Assembly (NCBI GenBank): GCA_031422335.1
Contig: JANOQW010000033.1
Location: 14,600-78,599, forward strand
Source of the DNA: Methylotenera_A sp031422335
GTDB lineage: Bacteria > Pseudomonadota > Gammaproteobacteria > Burkholderiales > Methylophilaceae
DNA: 64,000 nt
Direction of reading: 5' to 3'
Part shown: in pieces, positions 33,266 through 41,708 of the stretch
How the letters are laid out: every line of letters starts with the position of its first letter
Numbering within the stretch: position 1 is the stretch's first letter
Position numbers and translations under genes: made by a program
The notes under the pieces: model-generated
Database searches by the model: none
What the model saw: only the letters and a program-made list of their open reading frames with translations
What the model was told of the DNA's origin: nothing

Positions 33266-33750
33266 CTTTAGGCGCTGCGCTAAAAGCGCGTGGCTTAAAA
33301 CTGGCGCTAGCTGAATCTTGCACGGGCGGTTTAGCTGCTGCAGCGGTGACAGAAATTCCTGGCAGCTCAACTTGGTTTGATTGTGGATTTGTCACTTACA
33401 GTAATGTATCTAAAATAAGCATGTTGGGTGTATTGCCAGAAACGCTAGAAATGTATGGTGCAGTGAGCGAAGAAGTGGCAATGGAAATGGCGCAAGGTTG
33501 TTTAAAAATAGGCCTGCTTAAAAATAGCCAAGCACAAATAGCCGGCAGCATTACTGGCATTGCAGGGCCAGATGGCGGCAGTGCAGACAAGCCAGTTGGC
33601 ACTGTGTGTTTTGCTTGGGCTATGCCAGATTCAAGCACACCAAATCAACCCGTAAGCGTTGCATCGCAACAATTTACGGGCAATCGGCAACAAATCCGTC
33701 AACAAGCTGCTGCGTTTTTATTGCAACAGCTTATTCTAGCAATAAGCTAG
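33226..33750 (+). CDS. pncC: Nicotinamide-nucleotide amidohydrolase (CinA C-terminal family)
   Basis: PncC deamidates NMN in the pyridine nucleotide salvage cycle. The 174-residue stand-alone CinA_C domain contains LALAESCTGGLAAAAVTEIP (about 25-44), DCGFVTYSNVSK and ITGIAGPDGGSADKPVGTV. It overlaps pgpA by 40 bases. Its stop codon overlaps that of the convergent His-rich protein gene. Confidence 0.94.
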   Translation: MDNYSDITTELAITLGAALKARGLKLALAESCTGGLAAAAVTEIPGSSTWFDCGFVTYSNVSKISMLGVLPETLEMYGAVSEEVAMEMAQGCLKIGLLKNSQAQIAGSITGIAGPDGGSADKPVGTVCFAWAMPDSSTPNQPVSVASQQFTGNRQQIRQQAAAFLLQQLILAIS

Positions 33751-34112
33751 TGATGTCCGCGGCGGTTACCGTCGCGCCCACGATGACTGTTTCCATGACC
33801 GTCGCGATGATTACGATGGCCATTACCCCAGCCGTGTCCACCATCATGATGGCTTGCGCGATGGCCATTGTAGTGATTGCCACCACCGTAATATCGGTAA
33901 GACACGACTGGCGCATGATAATAACTGCGCACTGGTTGATAATAATAGATAGGCTGCGGCGCGTAATAAACAGGTGGTGGTGCATAATAGCCGTGGTCAT
34001 GGCCATATCCACCAACATTAATACCAATGCTAAAAGAATCGCGCGCGTTAGCTGCTGACATCGTCATTGCGCCAATCGCCAATACGCCTAATAAGGAATG
34101 TAAAATTTTCAT
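33747..34112 (-). CDS. Secreted His/Gly/Tyr-rich protein
   Basis: The 121-residue protein has a Sec signal peptide (MKILHSLLGVLAIGAMTMSA, cleavage after ANA) and a low-complexity mature region. A Tyr/Pro-rich part (YYAPPPVYYAPQPIYYY) is followed by a His/Gly/Arg/Asn-rich tail with many HxxH-like spacings. Such exported proteins are common in betaproteobacteria and are sometimes suggested to bind metals; no function is established. GGAGGAG gives a very strong ribosome-binding site. It is divergent from recA and shares its terminal bases with pncC. Confidence 0.82.
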   Translation of the reverse strand: MKILHSLLGVLAIGAMTMSAANARDSFSIGINVGGYGHDHGYYAPPPVYYAPQPIYYYQPVRSYYHAPVVSYRYYGGGNHYNGHRASHHDGGHGWGNGHRNHRDGHGNSHRGRDGNRRGHH

Positions 34113-34172
34113 GGTTCTCCTCCGTTCAAAAGTTGTGCTCCCAATGCTTAAAACGCATCAAACTTAATCACG

Positions 34173-34201
34173 TTGACTAAAAATAAATACGCCCGTAATA
34201 A
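34173..34201 (+). promoter_or_regulatory. Candidate recA promoter
   Basis: TTGACT (34173-34178), a 17-base spacer, and TAATAA (34196-34201) form a good sigma-70 promoter about 95 bases before recA. I see no LexA-type CTGT-N8-ACAG operator in the 180 bp between the His-rich gene and recA. Confidence 0.55.
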
Positions 34202-34294
34202 GCTAGGCTATGCTTGCGTTTAGGCTTACGTTTAGCGGCGAAATATGAAATAATTGCGTGTTAATTATTAATCGCTTATTAAGGCCAAAAAATC

Positions 34295-35323
34295 ATGGAT
34301 GACAACAAAAGCAAAGCACTTGCTGCTGCCCTTGCACAAATAGAAAAGCAATTCGGCAAAGGCTCAATTATGCGCATGGGCGATGCTGCAATTGGCGAAG
34401 ATATTCAATCGGTTTCTACTGGCTCGCTGGGCTTAGATATTGCGTTGGGCATCGGTGGCTTGCCTCGCGGACGCGTTATCGAAATTTATGGCCCTGAGTC
34501 ATCAGGCAAAACCACACTTACTTTGTCAGTCATCGCAGAGATGCAAAAAGTCGGTGGCGTAGCGGCATTTATTGACGCTGAGCATGCGCTAGACCCACAA
34601 TATGCCGCCAAGTTAGGCGTAAACGTGCCAGAACTTTTAATTAGTCAGCCAGACACAGGCGAGCAAGCACTAGAAATTGTTGATATGCTGGTGCGCTCAG
34701 GTTCTGTGGATATTGTGGTGGTTGACTCGGTTGCTGCACTGACCCCGCGTGCTGAGATTGAAGGTGAAATGGGCGACTCGCACATGGGCTTGCAAGCGCG
34801 CTTAATGAGCCAAGCCTTGCGTAAGCTCACTGGCAACATCAAACGTACCAATACCATGGTGATTTTTATTAACCAAATCCGCATGAAGATAGGCGTGATG
34901 TTTGGCAGCCCAGAAACCACCACTGGCGGCAATGCACTTAAGTTTTATGCATCGGTTCGCTTAGATATTCGCCGCACTGGCGCGATTAAAAGAGGCGACG
35001 AAGTGATTGGCTCTGAGACACGCGTAAAAGTGATTAAAAACAAAGTTGCGCCGCCGTTTAGACAAGCTGAATTTGAAATTGTCTATGGCGAAGGTATTTC
35101 ACGTTTGGGCGAGATTATCGAGCTTGGTAGCAACTTAAAATTTATCGAAAAAGCTGGCGCTTGGTATGCTTACAATGGCGAAAAAATTGGCCAAGGCAAA
35201 GAAAATGCCAAAGAATATTTGCGTGAACATCCAGAGGTTGCCAAAGAAGTTGAAGCCAAGATTCGCGCCAACGCTAAGCAATTAGCGGATGGTATGGCAG
35301 CGCCCCGTACTGAAGATGATTGA
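34295..35323 (+). CDS. recA: Recombinase RecA
   Basis: RecA forms the strand-exchange filament on single-stranded DNA and stimulates LexA self-cleavage. The 342-residue protein holds Walker A GPESSGKTTL (about 67-76), VAAFIDAEHALDP, the L1/L2 regions including MKIGVMFGSPETTTGGNALK, and ends in an acidic tail (RTEDD). recX follows after about 60 bases and alaS after that, a common cluster. Confidence 0.98.
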   Translation: MDDNKSKALAAALAQIEKQFGKGSIMRMGDAAIGEDIQSVSTGSLGLDIALGIGGLPRGRVIEIYGPESSGKTTLTLSVIAEMQKVGGVAAFIDAEHALDPQYAAKLGVNVPELLISQPDTGEQALEIVDMLVRSGSVDIVVVDSVAALTPRAEIEGEMGDSHMGLQARLMSQALRKLTGNIKRTNTMVIFINQIRMKIGVMFGSPETTTGGNALKFYASVRLDIRRTGAIKRGDEVIGSETRVKVIKNKVAPPFRQAEFEIVYGEGISRLGEIIELGSNLKFIEKAGAWYAYNGEKIGQGKENAKEYLREHPEVAKEVEAKIRANAKQLADGMAAPRTEDD

Positions 35324-35385
35324 TACAGGGTTGATTAAGTATTAAATTTCAGCCGAAAAGCTTACGCCAGCGTGCATTAGAATAT

Positions 35386-35838
35386 TTGGGGAAACGCGAA
35401 TACTCTTATGCCGAACTAGGTCAAAAACTTAAAAGCTATGCTTTAAAAGACGGCCTTGAAGAAGATGAAAGTTTTGACGAAAGGTCTGCAAATCAGCATG
35501 TCACTGCGATTTTAGAAGACTTTAAAACACGTGGTTGGCTATCTGATGCGCGCTTTACAGAACAAATTGTGCATGCGCGCTCGCACAAATTTGGCGCAAG
35601 CAAGATTGCCAATGAGCTGCGCGAAAAAGGCGTTTCACAAGATTTAATTGAAACTGCCATTGAGCAAGTAAAAGAGAATGAATTAGATAACGCCAAAGAA
35701 ATTTGGCGTAAAAAATTCAAAGCAATCCCCACAAGCCGTGATGAATGGGCAAGGCAAGGCCGATTTTTGCAAAGCCGTGGTTTTGGCTTTGATGTGATAA
35801 AAAAAGTATTGAATACAAAAAATAGCGATGATGAATAA
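35386..35838 (+). CDS. recX: RecA regulator RecX (start codon uncertain)
   Basis: RecX binds and restrains RecA filaments. The visible 150 residues contain KREYSYAELGQKLKSYAL, DFKTRGWLSDARFTEQIVHA, KFGASKIANELREKGVS and KVLNTKNSDDE, matching the tandem three-helix RecX repeats. Coordinates start at the first canonical codon (TTG 35386). However, the conserved family opening SLRQRALEYLGKRE lies partly upstream and in frame, with an in-frame stop at 35332 and no ATG, GTG or TTG before it. The true start may be an ATT at 35341, which would add 15 residues. Confidence 0.9.
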   Translation: MGKREYSYAELGQKLKSYALKDGLEEDESFDERSANQHVTAILEDFKTRGWLSDARFTEQIVHARSHKFGASKIANELREKGVSQDLIETAIEQVKENELDNAKEIWRKKFKAIPTSRDEWARQGRFLQSRGFGFDVIKKVLNTKNSDDE

Positions 35839-35851
35839 ATATCTCCGTCAT

Positions 35852-35932
35852 CGTCATTCCCGCATACGACTTTGCAAGTGCTTTAGCACTTGCAAATAGG
35901 AGTACCCTAGTGGTGCGTGGACAGGAATCCAT
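35852..35932. repeat. Broken CGTCATTCCCGC-type repeat carrying an internal hairpin
   Basis: The unit begins CGTCATTCCCGC and ends GGAATCCA, like the repeats around the GIY-YIG gene, but its centre is replaced by a perfect hairpin TTTGCAAGTGC-TTTA-GCACTTGCAAA (35871-35896) plus about 27 bases. It lies between recX and alaS. Confidence 0.7.
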
Positions 35933-35975
35933 TTTAAGCAATTGAATTAAAAGTAATAATTAGCAAGAATTAAAA

Positions 35976-38621
35976 ATGACCATAAAATTAAACAATAACC
36001 CCAGCAGCAACGAAATCCGCCAAGCGTTTCTCGATTTTTTCGCCTCTAAAGGTCATCAAATCGTCGCGTCCAGTTCGCTCGTGCCGCATGGTGACCCTAC
36101 CCTGCTATTCACCAATGCGGGTATGAATCAATTTAAAGATGTGTTTTTAGGCTTCGATAAACGCGCTTATACGCGTGCAACCAGCAGCCAAAAATGCGTG
36201 CGTGCAGGCGGCAAACATAACGACTTGGAGAATGTCGGCTATACCGCACGTCACCACACATTTTTCGAAATGTTGGGTAACTTTAGTTTTGGCGATTACT
36301 TTAAAGAAGAGGCGATTAGCTACGCGTGGGAGCTGTTGACAGACGTTTTCAAGCTACCAAAAGACAAACTCACCGTCACCGTTTATGCCGATGATGACGA
36401 AGCTTACGATATTTGGCATCAAAAAATTGGCATCCCCAAAGAACGCATTATCCGCATTGGCGATAACAAAGGTGCGCGTTACGCTTCAGACAACTTTTGG
36501 ATGATGGGCGACACTGGCCCTTGCGGTCCATGTACGGAAATTTTTTACGACCACGGCGACCATCATTTTGGCGGTCCGCCAGGCAGCCCTGATGAAGACG
36601 GTGACCGTTTCATCGAAATCTGGAATAACGTGTTTATGCAGTTTAACCGCGACGAAGCGGGTGTGATGCATAAGCTACCTAAGCCTAGTGTGGATACTGG
36701 CATGGGCTTAGAGCGTATATCTGCCGTATTGCAGCACGTTCACGCCAATTACGAGATTGATATTTTCCAAGGTTTAATTCATGCGGCGGCACGTGAAACC
36801 ATAGCAACCGACATTAACAGTCCGAGTTTAAAAGTGTTGGCAGATCATATTCGCGCTTGCTCGTTCTTAATTGCTGATGGCGTGATTCCTGGCAATGAAG
36901 GTCGTGGCTACGTGCTGCGCCGCATCATTCGCCGTGCGATTCGTCATGGTTACAAACTAGGACGTCGCAAGGCCTTTTTCCATAGAACACTTCCAGACTT
37001 AGTCACCTTAATGGGCGAAGCCTACCCCGAATTGGTAAGTGAAAAAAATCGTATCAGTGATATTTTAAAACTAGAAGAAGACCGCTTCTTTGAAACCATT
37101 GAAAATGGCATGAATATTCTAGAAGCTCATCTGAAAGACCCTCTAGGAACATTCAAAATTCTTGATGGTGAAGTGGCTTTCAAACTGCATGACACGTTTG
37201 GTTTTCCACTTGATTTAACCGCTGATATTTGCCGCGAGCTTGGTGTGACTGTTGATACCGCAGGGTTTGATGCAGCCATGGCGCGCCAAAAAGAGCAAGC
37301 GCGTGCGGCGGGCAAGTTTAAAATGGCCGCCAACCTTGAATACAAAGGTGCAGGTACCGATTTTAAAGGTTATGAAACATTAGAAACACAAGCCACTGTT
37401 TTAGCATTATATCAGAATGGCACGCCTGTAAGCCGCATGGATGAAGGCGCTCAGGGTATCGTTGTGCTCTCCGAGACACCTTTTTACGCGGAATCGGGTG
37501 GTCAAATTGGTGATAACGGTGTGCTAAAAAGTGAAAATGGTATTTTTGCGGTGGAAGACACACAGAAAATTCAAGCCGCAGTATTTGGACATCACGGTAT
37601 TTTAAAAACAGGTACGCTGAATGTGGGTGATACGGTAAAAGCCAATGTAGATATGGCTTCGCGCGCGGCAAGTATGCGCAATCATTCTGCCACGCACTTG
37701 ATGCACAAGGCTTTGCGTGAAGTATTGGGCGAGCATGTGCAACAAAAAGGCAGTTTGGTTGATACCGAAAAAACGCGTTTTGACTTTGTGCATAATGCGC
37801 CAATGACCGATGCTGAAATTGCCAAAGTAGAAGCGATTGTGAATGCGGAAATTCTCGCTAATGCAGCAACCCAAGCGCGTTTGATGGGCATAGAGGAAGC
37901 CAAAACCACAGGCGCGATGATGCTGTTTGGCGAAAAATACGGCGAAATTGTGCGCGTGCTGGATATAGGCACCACCACGGAATTATGCGGTGGCACGCAT
38001 GTTAGCCGTACGGGCGATATTGGCCTATTTAAAATATACGCTGAAAGTGGTGTTGCTGCTGGTGTGCGCCGAGTAGAAGCCACCACGGGCAATGGCGCGC
38101 TCAAGCTGATTAACGCACAGCAAGCCTTAATCTCGCAATTAGCCAATGACCTGAAAGCGCCTACTGGTGAGCTTGCCAACAAAGTCGCGCAACTGAGCGA
38201 CCATGCCAAAGCACTAGAAAAAGAATTGGCGCGTTTTAAATCAAAACTTGCTTCATCGCAAGGTGATGATTTAACTGCGCAAGCCATTGAAATTAATGGC
38301 GTAAAAGTGCTAGCAGCCACGCTAGAAGGCGCCGATGCAAACGCACTACGCGAAACCATGGACAAGCTTAAAGACAAGCTGAAAACCGCAGCGATTGTGT
38401 TGGCCAGTGTGAATGACGGCAAAGTGAGCTTAGCCGCTGGTGTGACGCAAGATTTGATTAGCAAAGTGAAAGCTGGCGATTTGGTGAATTTTGTCGCGCA
38501 ACAAGTGGGCGGCAAAGGCGGTGGCAAACCAGATATGGCGATGGCGGGCGGTACCGATGCAAGTCAATTACCAAAAGCATTGGCGAGTGTTGAAAGTTGG
38601 GTTACAGAGAAAATTGTTTAA
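35976..38621 (+). CDS. alaS: Alanyl-tRNA synthetase
   Basis: AlaRS charges tRNA-Ala and edits mischarged products. The 881-residue protein has the class II catalytic core from residue 9 (IRQAFLDFFASKGHQIVASS), CVRAGGKHNDLENVGYTARH, GDTGPCGPCTEIF, and the editing domain zinc motif NHSATHLMHKALR (about 570) with CGGTHVSRTGDIG (about 670). It ends with the C-Ala dimerisation domain (GGKGGGKPDMAMAGG). The length is normal. Confidence 0.98.
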   Translation: MTIKLNNNPSSNEIRQAFLDFFASKGHQIVASSSLVPHGDPTLLFTNAGMNQFKDVFLGFDKRAYTRATSSQKCVRAGGKHNDLENVGYTARHHTFFEMLGNFSFGDYFKEEAISYAWELLTDVFKLPKDKLTVTVYADDDEAYDIWHQKIGIPKERIIRIGDNKGARYASDNFWMMGDTGPCGPCTEIFYDHGDHHFGGPPGSPDEDGDRFIEIWNNVFMQFNRDEAGVMHKLPKPSVDTGMGLERISAVLQHVHANYEIDIFQGLIHAAARETIATDINSPSLKVLADHIRACSFLIADGVIPGNEGRGYVLRRIIRRAIRHGYKLGRRKAFFHRTLPDLVTLMGEAYPELVSEKNRISDILKLEEDRFFETIENGMNILEAHLKDPLGTFKILDGEVAFKLHDTFGFPLDLTADICRELGVTVDTAGFDAAMARQKEQARAAGKFKMAANLEYKGAGTDFKGYETLETQATVLALYQNGTPVSRMDEGAQGIVVLSETPFYAESGGQIGDNGVLKSENGIFAVEDTQKIQAAVFGHHGILKTGTLNVGDTVKANVDMASRAASMRNHSATHLMHKALREVLGEHVQQKGSLVDTEKTRFDFVHNAPMTDAEIAKVEAIVNAEILANAATQARLMGIEEAKTTGAMMLFGEKYGEIVRVLDIGTTTELCGGTHVSRTGDIGLFKIYAESGVAAGVRRVEATTGNGALKLINAQQALISQLANDLKAPTGELANKVAQLSDHAKALEKELARFKSKLASSQGDDLTAQAIEINGVKVLAATLEGADANALRETMDKLKDKLKTAAIVLASVNDGKVSLAAGVTQDLISKVKAGDLVNFVAQQVGGKGGGKPDMAMAGGTDASQLPKALASVESWVTEKIV

Positions 38622-38650
38622 GAGAAAAACTTTAATTTAAAGAAATTACT

Positions 38651-39883
38651 ATGGGAATAATTGTACAAAAATACGGTGGTACTTCTGTGGCGAATCCTGA
38701 CAGGATTCGTAACGTCGCAAAAAGAGTAGCGCGTTATAAGGCGATGGGGCACCAAATAGTCGTGGTGGTTTCGGCCATGTCGGGCGAAACCAATAAGCTG
38801 ATTGCACTGGCAAAAGAAATTATGCCAGAGCCCGATCCGCGCGAATTAGACGTAATGGTTTCGACTGGTGAGCAAGTTACCTGCGCGATGACCGCGCTGG
38901 CGCTAATGGAGCTAGGCATTAAGGCCAAAAGTTATACTGGTGCACAAGTTAAAATCCTCACAAACAGCGCATTTACCAAAGCGCGTATTTTAGATATTGA
39001 TGACCACAATCTTAAGCAAGATTTGAATGACGGCTATGTTTGCGTAGTGGCGGGCTTTCAAGGTGTGGATGAATTTGGCAATATTACTACGCTGGGCCGT
39101 GGCGGATCGGACACCACTGGCGTAGCACTGGCGGCTGCGCTAAAGGCTGATGAATGCCAAATCTATACCGATGTGGATGGCGTTTATACGACTGATCCTA
39201 GAGTCGTGCCAGAAGCGCGCCGACTAGATAAAATAACCTTTGAAGAAATGTTAGAACTGGCCAGCCAAGGCAGCAAAGTGCTGCAAATACGCTCGGTAGA
39301 GTTTGCGGGTAAATACAAGGTAAAACTACGCGTGCTTTCTAGCTTTGAAGATGAAGGCGATGGCACACTGATTACATTTGAGGAAGACAAGGACGGTAAC
39401 ATGGAAGAGCCCATTATTTCAGGTATTGCGTTTAACCGCGATGAAGCCAAAATCACGGTAAAAGGCGTGCCCGATACACCTGGCATTGCCTACCAAATTT
39501 TAGGCCCTATTGCCGATGCCAACATTGAAGTGGACATGATTATTCAAAATACAGGTGCAGATGGTGCGACCGATTTCACTTTTACAGTGCATAAAAATGA
39601 GATGAATAAAGCGTTGGCTATTTTGCGCGATAAAGTACAAAGTTTTATTAAAGCGCGCGAAATTATTGGCGACGACAAAATTGCTAAAGTGGCTGTGGTA
39701 GGCGTGGGTATGCGCTCGCATGTGGGTATTGCCAGCCAAATGTTCCGCACACTCGCCGAAGAAGGCATCAATATACAAATGATATCTACCAGCGAAATTA
39801 AAATTGCGGTGGTGGTAGAAGAAAAATACATGGAGCTAGCAGTAAGAGTGTTGCACAAAGCATTTGAATTAGACGAAGCATAA
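38651..39883 (+). CDS. lysC: Aspartate kinase
   Basis: LysC phosphorylates aspartate, entering the lysine, threonine and methionine pathways. The 410-residue protein starts IVQKYGGTSVANPDRIRNVA and has VVVVSAMSGETNKLIALA, TTLGRGGSDTTGVALAAAL and two C-terminal ACT domains (from about residue 265) that usually confer lysine/threonine feedback inhibition. It lies 29 bases after alaS, a frequent betaproteobacterial order. Confidence 0.96.
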   Translation: MGIIVQKYGGTSVANPDRIRNVAKRVARYKAMGHQIVVVVSAMSGETNKLIALAKEIMPEPDPRELDVMVSTGEQVTCAMTALALMELGIKAKSYTGAQVKILTNSAFTKARILDIDDHNLKQDLNDGYVCVVAGFQGVDEFGNITTLGRGGSDTTGVALAAALKADECQIYTDVDGVYTTDPRVVPEARRLDKITFEEMLELASQGSKVLQIRSVEFAGKYKVKLRVLSSFEDEGDGTLITFEEDKDGNMEEPIISGIAFNRDEAKITVKGVPDTPGIAYQILGPIADANIEVDMIIQNTGADGATDFTFTVHKNEMNKALAILRDKVQSFIKAREIIGDDKIAKVAVVGVGMRSHVGIASQMFRTLAEEGINIQMISTSEIKIAVVVEEKYMELAVRVLHKAFELDEA

Positions 39884-39895
39884 GCCGAGTTTTGA

Positions 39896-39924
39896 TTGAT
39901 TTTTAGGGGCGTTTCAAGTATTAT
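39896..39924 (+). promoter_or_regulatory. Promoter of the tRNA-Ser gene
   Basis: TTGATT (39896-39901), exactly 17 bases, then TATTAT (39919-39924), followed by a GC-rich CGCGCCC stretch. Such GC-rich discriminators are typical of stringently controlled stable-RNA promoters. Confidence 0.65.
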
Positions 39925-39959
39925 CGCGCCCTTGTATTACAGCGTAATTTGAATAAAAC

Positions 39960-40053
39960 GGAGAGCTGGCCGAGTGGTCGAAGGCACTTCCCTGCTAAGG
40001 AAGCATACGGGCTTAACCCTGTATCGAGGGTTCGAATCCCTCGTTCTCCGCCA
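39960..40053 (+). tRNA. tRNA-Ser (anticodon GCT)
   Basis: The gene folds as a class II tRNA with a long variable arm. The acceptor GGAGAGC pairs with GTTCTCC, the discriminator is G, and CCA is encoded (40051-40053). The anticodon stem CTTCC/GGAAG holds the loop CTGCTAA, giving anticodon GCT, which reads AGC and AGU. The T-arm has GTTCGAATC. Confidence 0.97.
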
Positions 40054-40063
40054 AAGTTTTAAC

Positions 40064-40092
40064 TTTAAGTCACAAGCAGAATCGCGTATAAT
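40064..40092 (+). promoter_or_regulatory. Possible promoter of the tRNA-Arg gene
   Basis: A perfect TATAAT (40087-40092) lies between the two tRNA genes, followed by the GC-rich CGGG. The -35 region is weak (TTTAAG at 17 bases). tRNA-Arg may therefore have its own promoter besides readthrough from tRNA-Ser. Confidence 0.5.
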
Positions 40093-40119
40093 TCGGGTTT
40101 TGTTAAATAATAATATAAC

Positions 40120-40196
40120 GCGCCCATAGCTCAGCTGGATAGAGTACTTGGCTACGAACCAAGGGGTCAGGAGTTCGAATCTCTTTGGGCGCACCA
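40120..40196 (+). tRNA. tRNA-Arg (anticodon ACG)
   Basis: The acceptor GCGCCCA pairs with TGGGCGC, the discriminator is A, and CCA is encoded (40194-40196). The anticodon stem CTTGG/CCAAG holds CTACGAA, giving anticodon ACG (inosine-modified, reading CGU/CGC/CGA). The D-arm AGCTCAGCTGGATAGAGT and T-arm GTTCGAATC are standard. Confidence 0.97.
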
Positions 40197-40224
40197 AATA
40201 ATGCAGTACGTATAAAGTAGTATA

Positions 40225-40254
40225 AAAAAGCTCACATAAATGTGAGCTTTTTTT
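40225..40254. terminator. Bidirectional terminator between tRNA-Arg and ffh
   Basis: AAAAAGCTCACAT-AA-ATGTGAGCTTTTTTT is a perfect stem with a T-run on the plus strand and an A-run that serves the convergent ffh gene. Confidence 0.93.
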
Positions 40255-40267
40255 CAATTATGTAGTA

Positions 40268-41632
40268 TCAGCGCATGCCTGGCAGATTGCCGCCCATCAT
40301 GCCACCCATACCGCGCATCATCTTGCTCATGCCGCCTTTGCTGAACATTTTCATCATTTTTTGCGTTTCTTCAAACTGTTTTAGCAGGCGGTTTACTTCT
40401 TGAACTTGTACACCACTGCCATCAGCAATACGCTTTTTGCGCGTGGCTTTGATGAGCTCAGGTTTTCTACGCTCTAGTGGTGTCATGCTGTTAATAATGC
40501 CTTCTATGCGGCGCAGCGATTTATCAGCATCTTCGTTATTCACTTTGGCCGCCATATTGGCCATTTGTGCAGGCATTTTGTCCATCAGTGCGCCCATGCC
40601 GCCCATTTTTCGCATTTGTGTCATCTGGCTTTTAAAATCTTCTAAATCAAATTTACTGCCACTTTTAATTTTATCGGCAACTTTTTTTGCCTCGGCTAAA
40701 TCGACATTTTTATGCGCTTGTTCAATCAAGCCCAGCACATCGCCCATGCCCAAAATACGGCCTGCCATGCGGTCTGGATAAAATGGTTCTAAGCCATCTA
40801 CTTTTTCGCTCACGCCAATAAATTTAATTGGCTGACCCGTGACATGGCGCACACTTAACGCGGCACCGCCGCGTGAATCGCCATCTAGCTTGGTTAAAAT
40901 CACGCCTGTTAATGGCAGCGTTTCGCCAAAGGCTTTGGCCGTATTAATTGCATCTTGGCCTTGCATGGCATCCACCACGAATAGCGTTTCGATAGGGTTT
41001 AGCAGCATATGCAGCGCTTTAATTTCCGCCATCATCGCTTCATCTATGCCCAAGCGGCCAGCGGTGTCAAAAATCAATACGTCGTAGTAACCTTTTTTTG
41101 CAAAATCAATGGCCTGCAAGGCAATATCCACGGGCTTCTGCGCGGCATTACTATTAAAGCAATCAATATCCAATTGCTTAGCAAGCGTTTGTAGCTGCGC
41201 AATCGCCGCTGGGCGATACACATCGGCGCTGGCTAATAGCACTTTTTTCTTTTGCTCTTTTAGTAACTTAGCAAGCTTGGCCGAGGTCGTCGTTTTGCCA
41301 GAACCTTGCAAGCCTGCCATTAAAATAATCGCGGGCGGTTGCGTGGCTAAATTCAAGCCGACATTCGCTTTGCCCATCAAGTTGGTTAGCTCATCATTCA
41401 CCACCTCTATCACCGCTTGGCCTGGCGTTAGGCTGGTTAGCACCTCTTTGCCCTGTGCGCGCACTTTAACTTTGGCAATGAAATCTTTTACTACAGGCAG
41501 TGCTACATCGGCTTCTAAAAGTGCCATACGCACTTCGCGCATGGCGTCGCTAATATTGTCTTCGGTAAGTCGCGCTTGGCCGCGCAAGTTTTTAATAACG
41601 CCTTGTAAGCGCCCGGTTAAATTTTCTAACAT
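40268..41632 (-). CDS. ffh: Signal recognition particle GTPase Ffh
   Basis: Ffh binds signal sequences of nascent membrane proteins with 4.5S RNA. The 454-residue protein has the N domain, the G domain (GLQGSGKTTTSAKLAKLL near 107, ADVYRPAAIAQLQ, FDTAGRLGIDEAMM, TKLDGDSRGGAALS) and a methionine-rich M domain ending MMRGMGGMMGGNLPGMR. The gene is convergent with the tRNAs and divergent from the CcsA-like gene. Confidence 0.97.
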   Translation of the reverse strand: MLENLTGRLQGVIKNLRGQARLTEDNISDAMREVRMALLEADVALPVVKDFIAKVKVRAQGKEVLTSLTPGQAVIEVVNDELTNLMGKANVGLNLATQPPAIILMAGLQGSGKTTTSAKLAKLLKEQKKKVLLASADVYRPAAIAQLQTLAKQLDIDCFNSNAAQKPVDIALQAIDFAKKGYYDVLIFDTAGRLGIDEAMMAEIKALHMLLNPIETLFVVDAMQGQDAINTAKAFGETLPLTGVILTKLDGDSRGGAALSVRHVTGQPIKFIGVSEKVDGLEPFYPDRMAGRILGMGDVLGLIEQAHKNVDLAEAKKVADKIKSGSKFDLEDFKSQMTQMRKMGGMGALMDKMPAQMANMAAKVNNEDADKSLRRIEGIINSMTPLERRKPELIKATRKKRIADGSGVQVQEVNRLLKQFEETQKMMKMFSKGGMSKMMRGMGGMMGGNLPGMR

Positions 41633-41708
41633 GCTAATTCCTTAATATTTAGCGTAATTTTACATCAAGCTATTAAGTTTGACGCAGTTTTGCGCCATAA
41701 TCACACTT

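Noticed and set aside
33606..34058. Long plus-strand frame opposite the His-rich gene
   Set aside because: It is the antisense shadow of a low-complexity gene; no ribosome-binding site, and Thr/Met/Ile-rich composition mirrors the His-rich codons.
34113..34294. LexA operator upstream of recA
   Set aside because: No CTGT-N8-ACAG-like palindrome is present; SOS control, if any, must use another operator type.
41109..41148. Repeat-like sequence with both arms in ffh
   Set aside because: The peptide QKPVDIALQAI follows the conserved Ffh pattern at this site, so the DNA resemblance is probably coincidental, though it is worth including in a genome-wide model.
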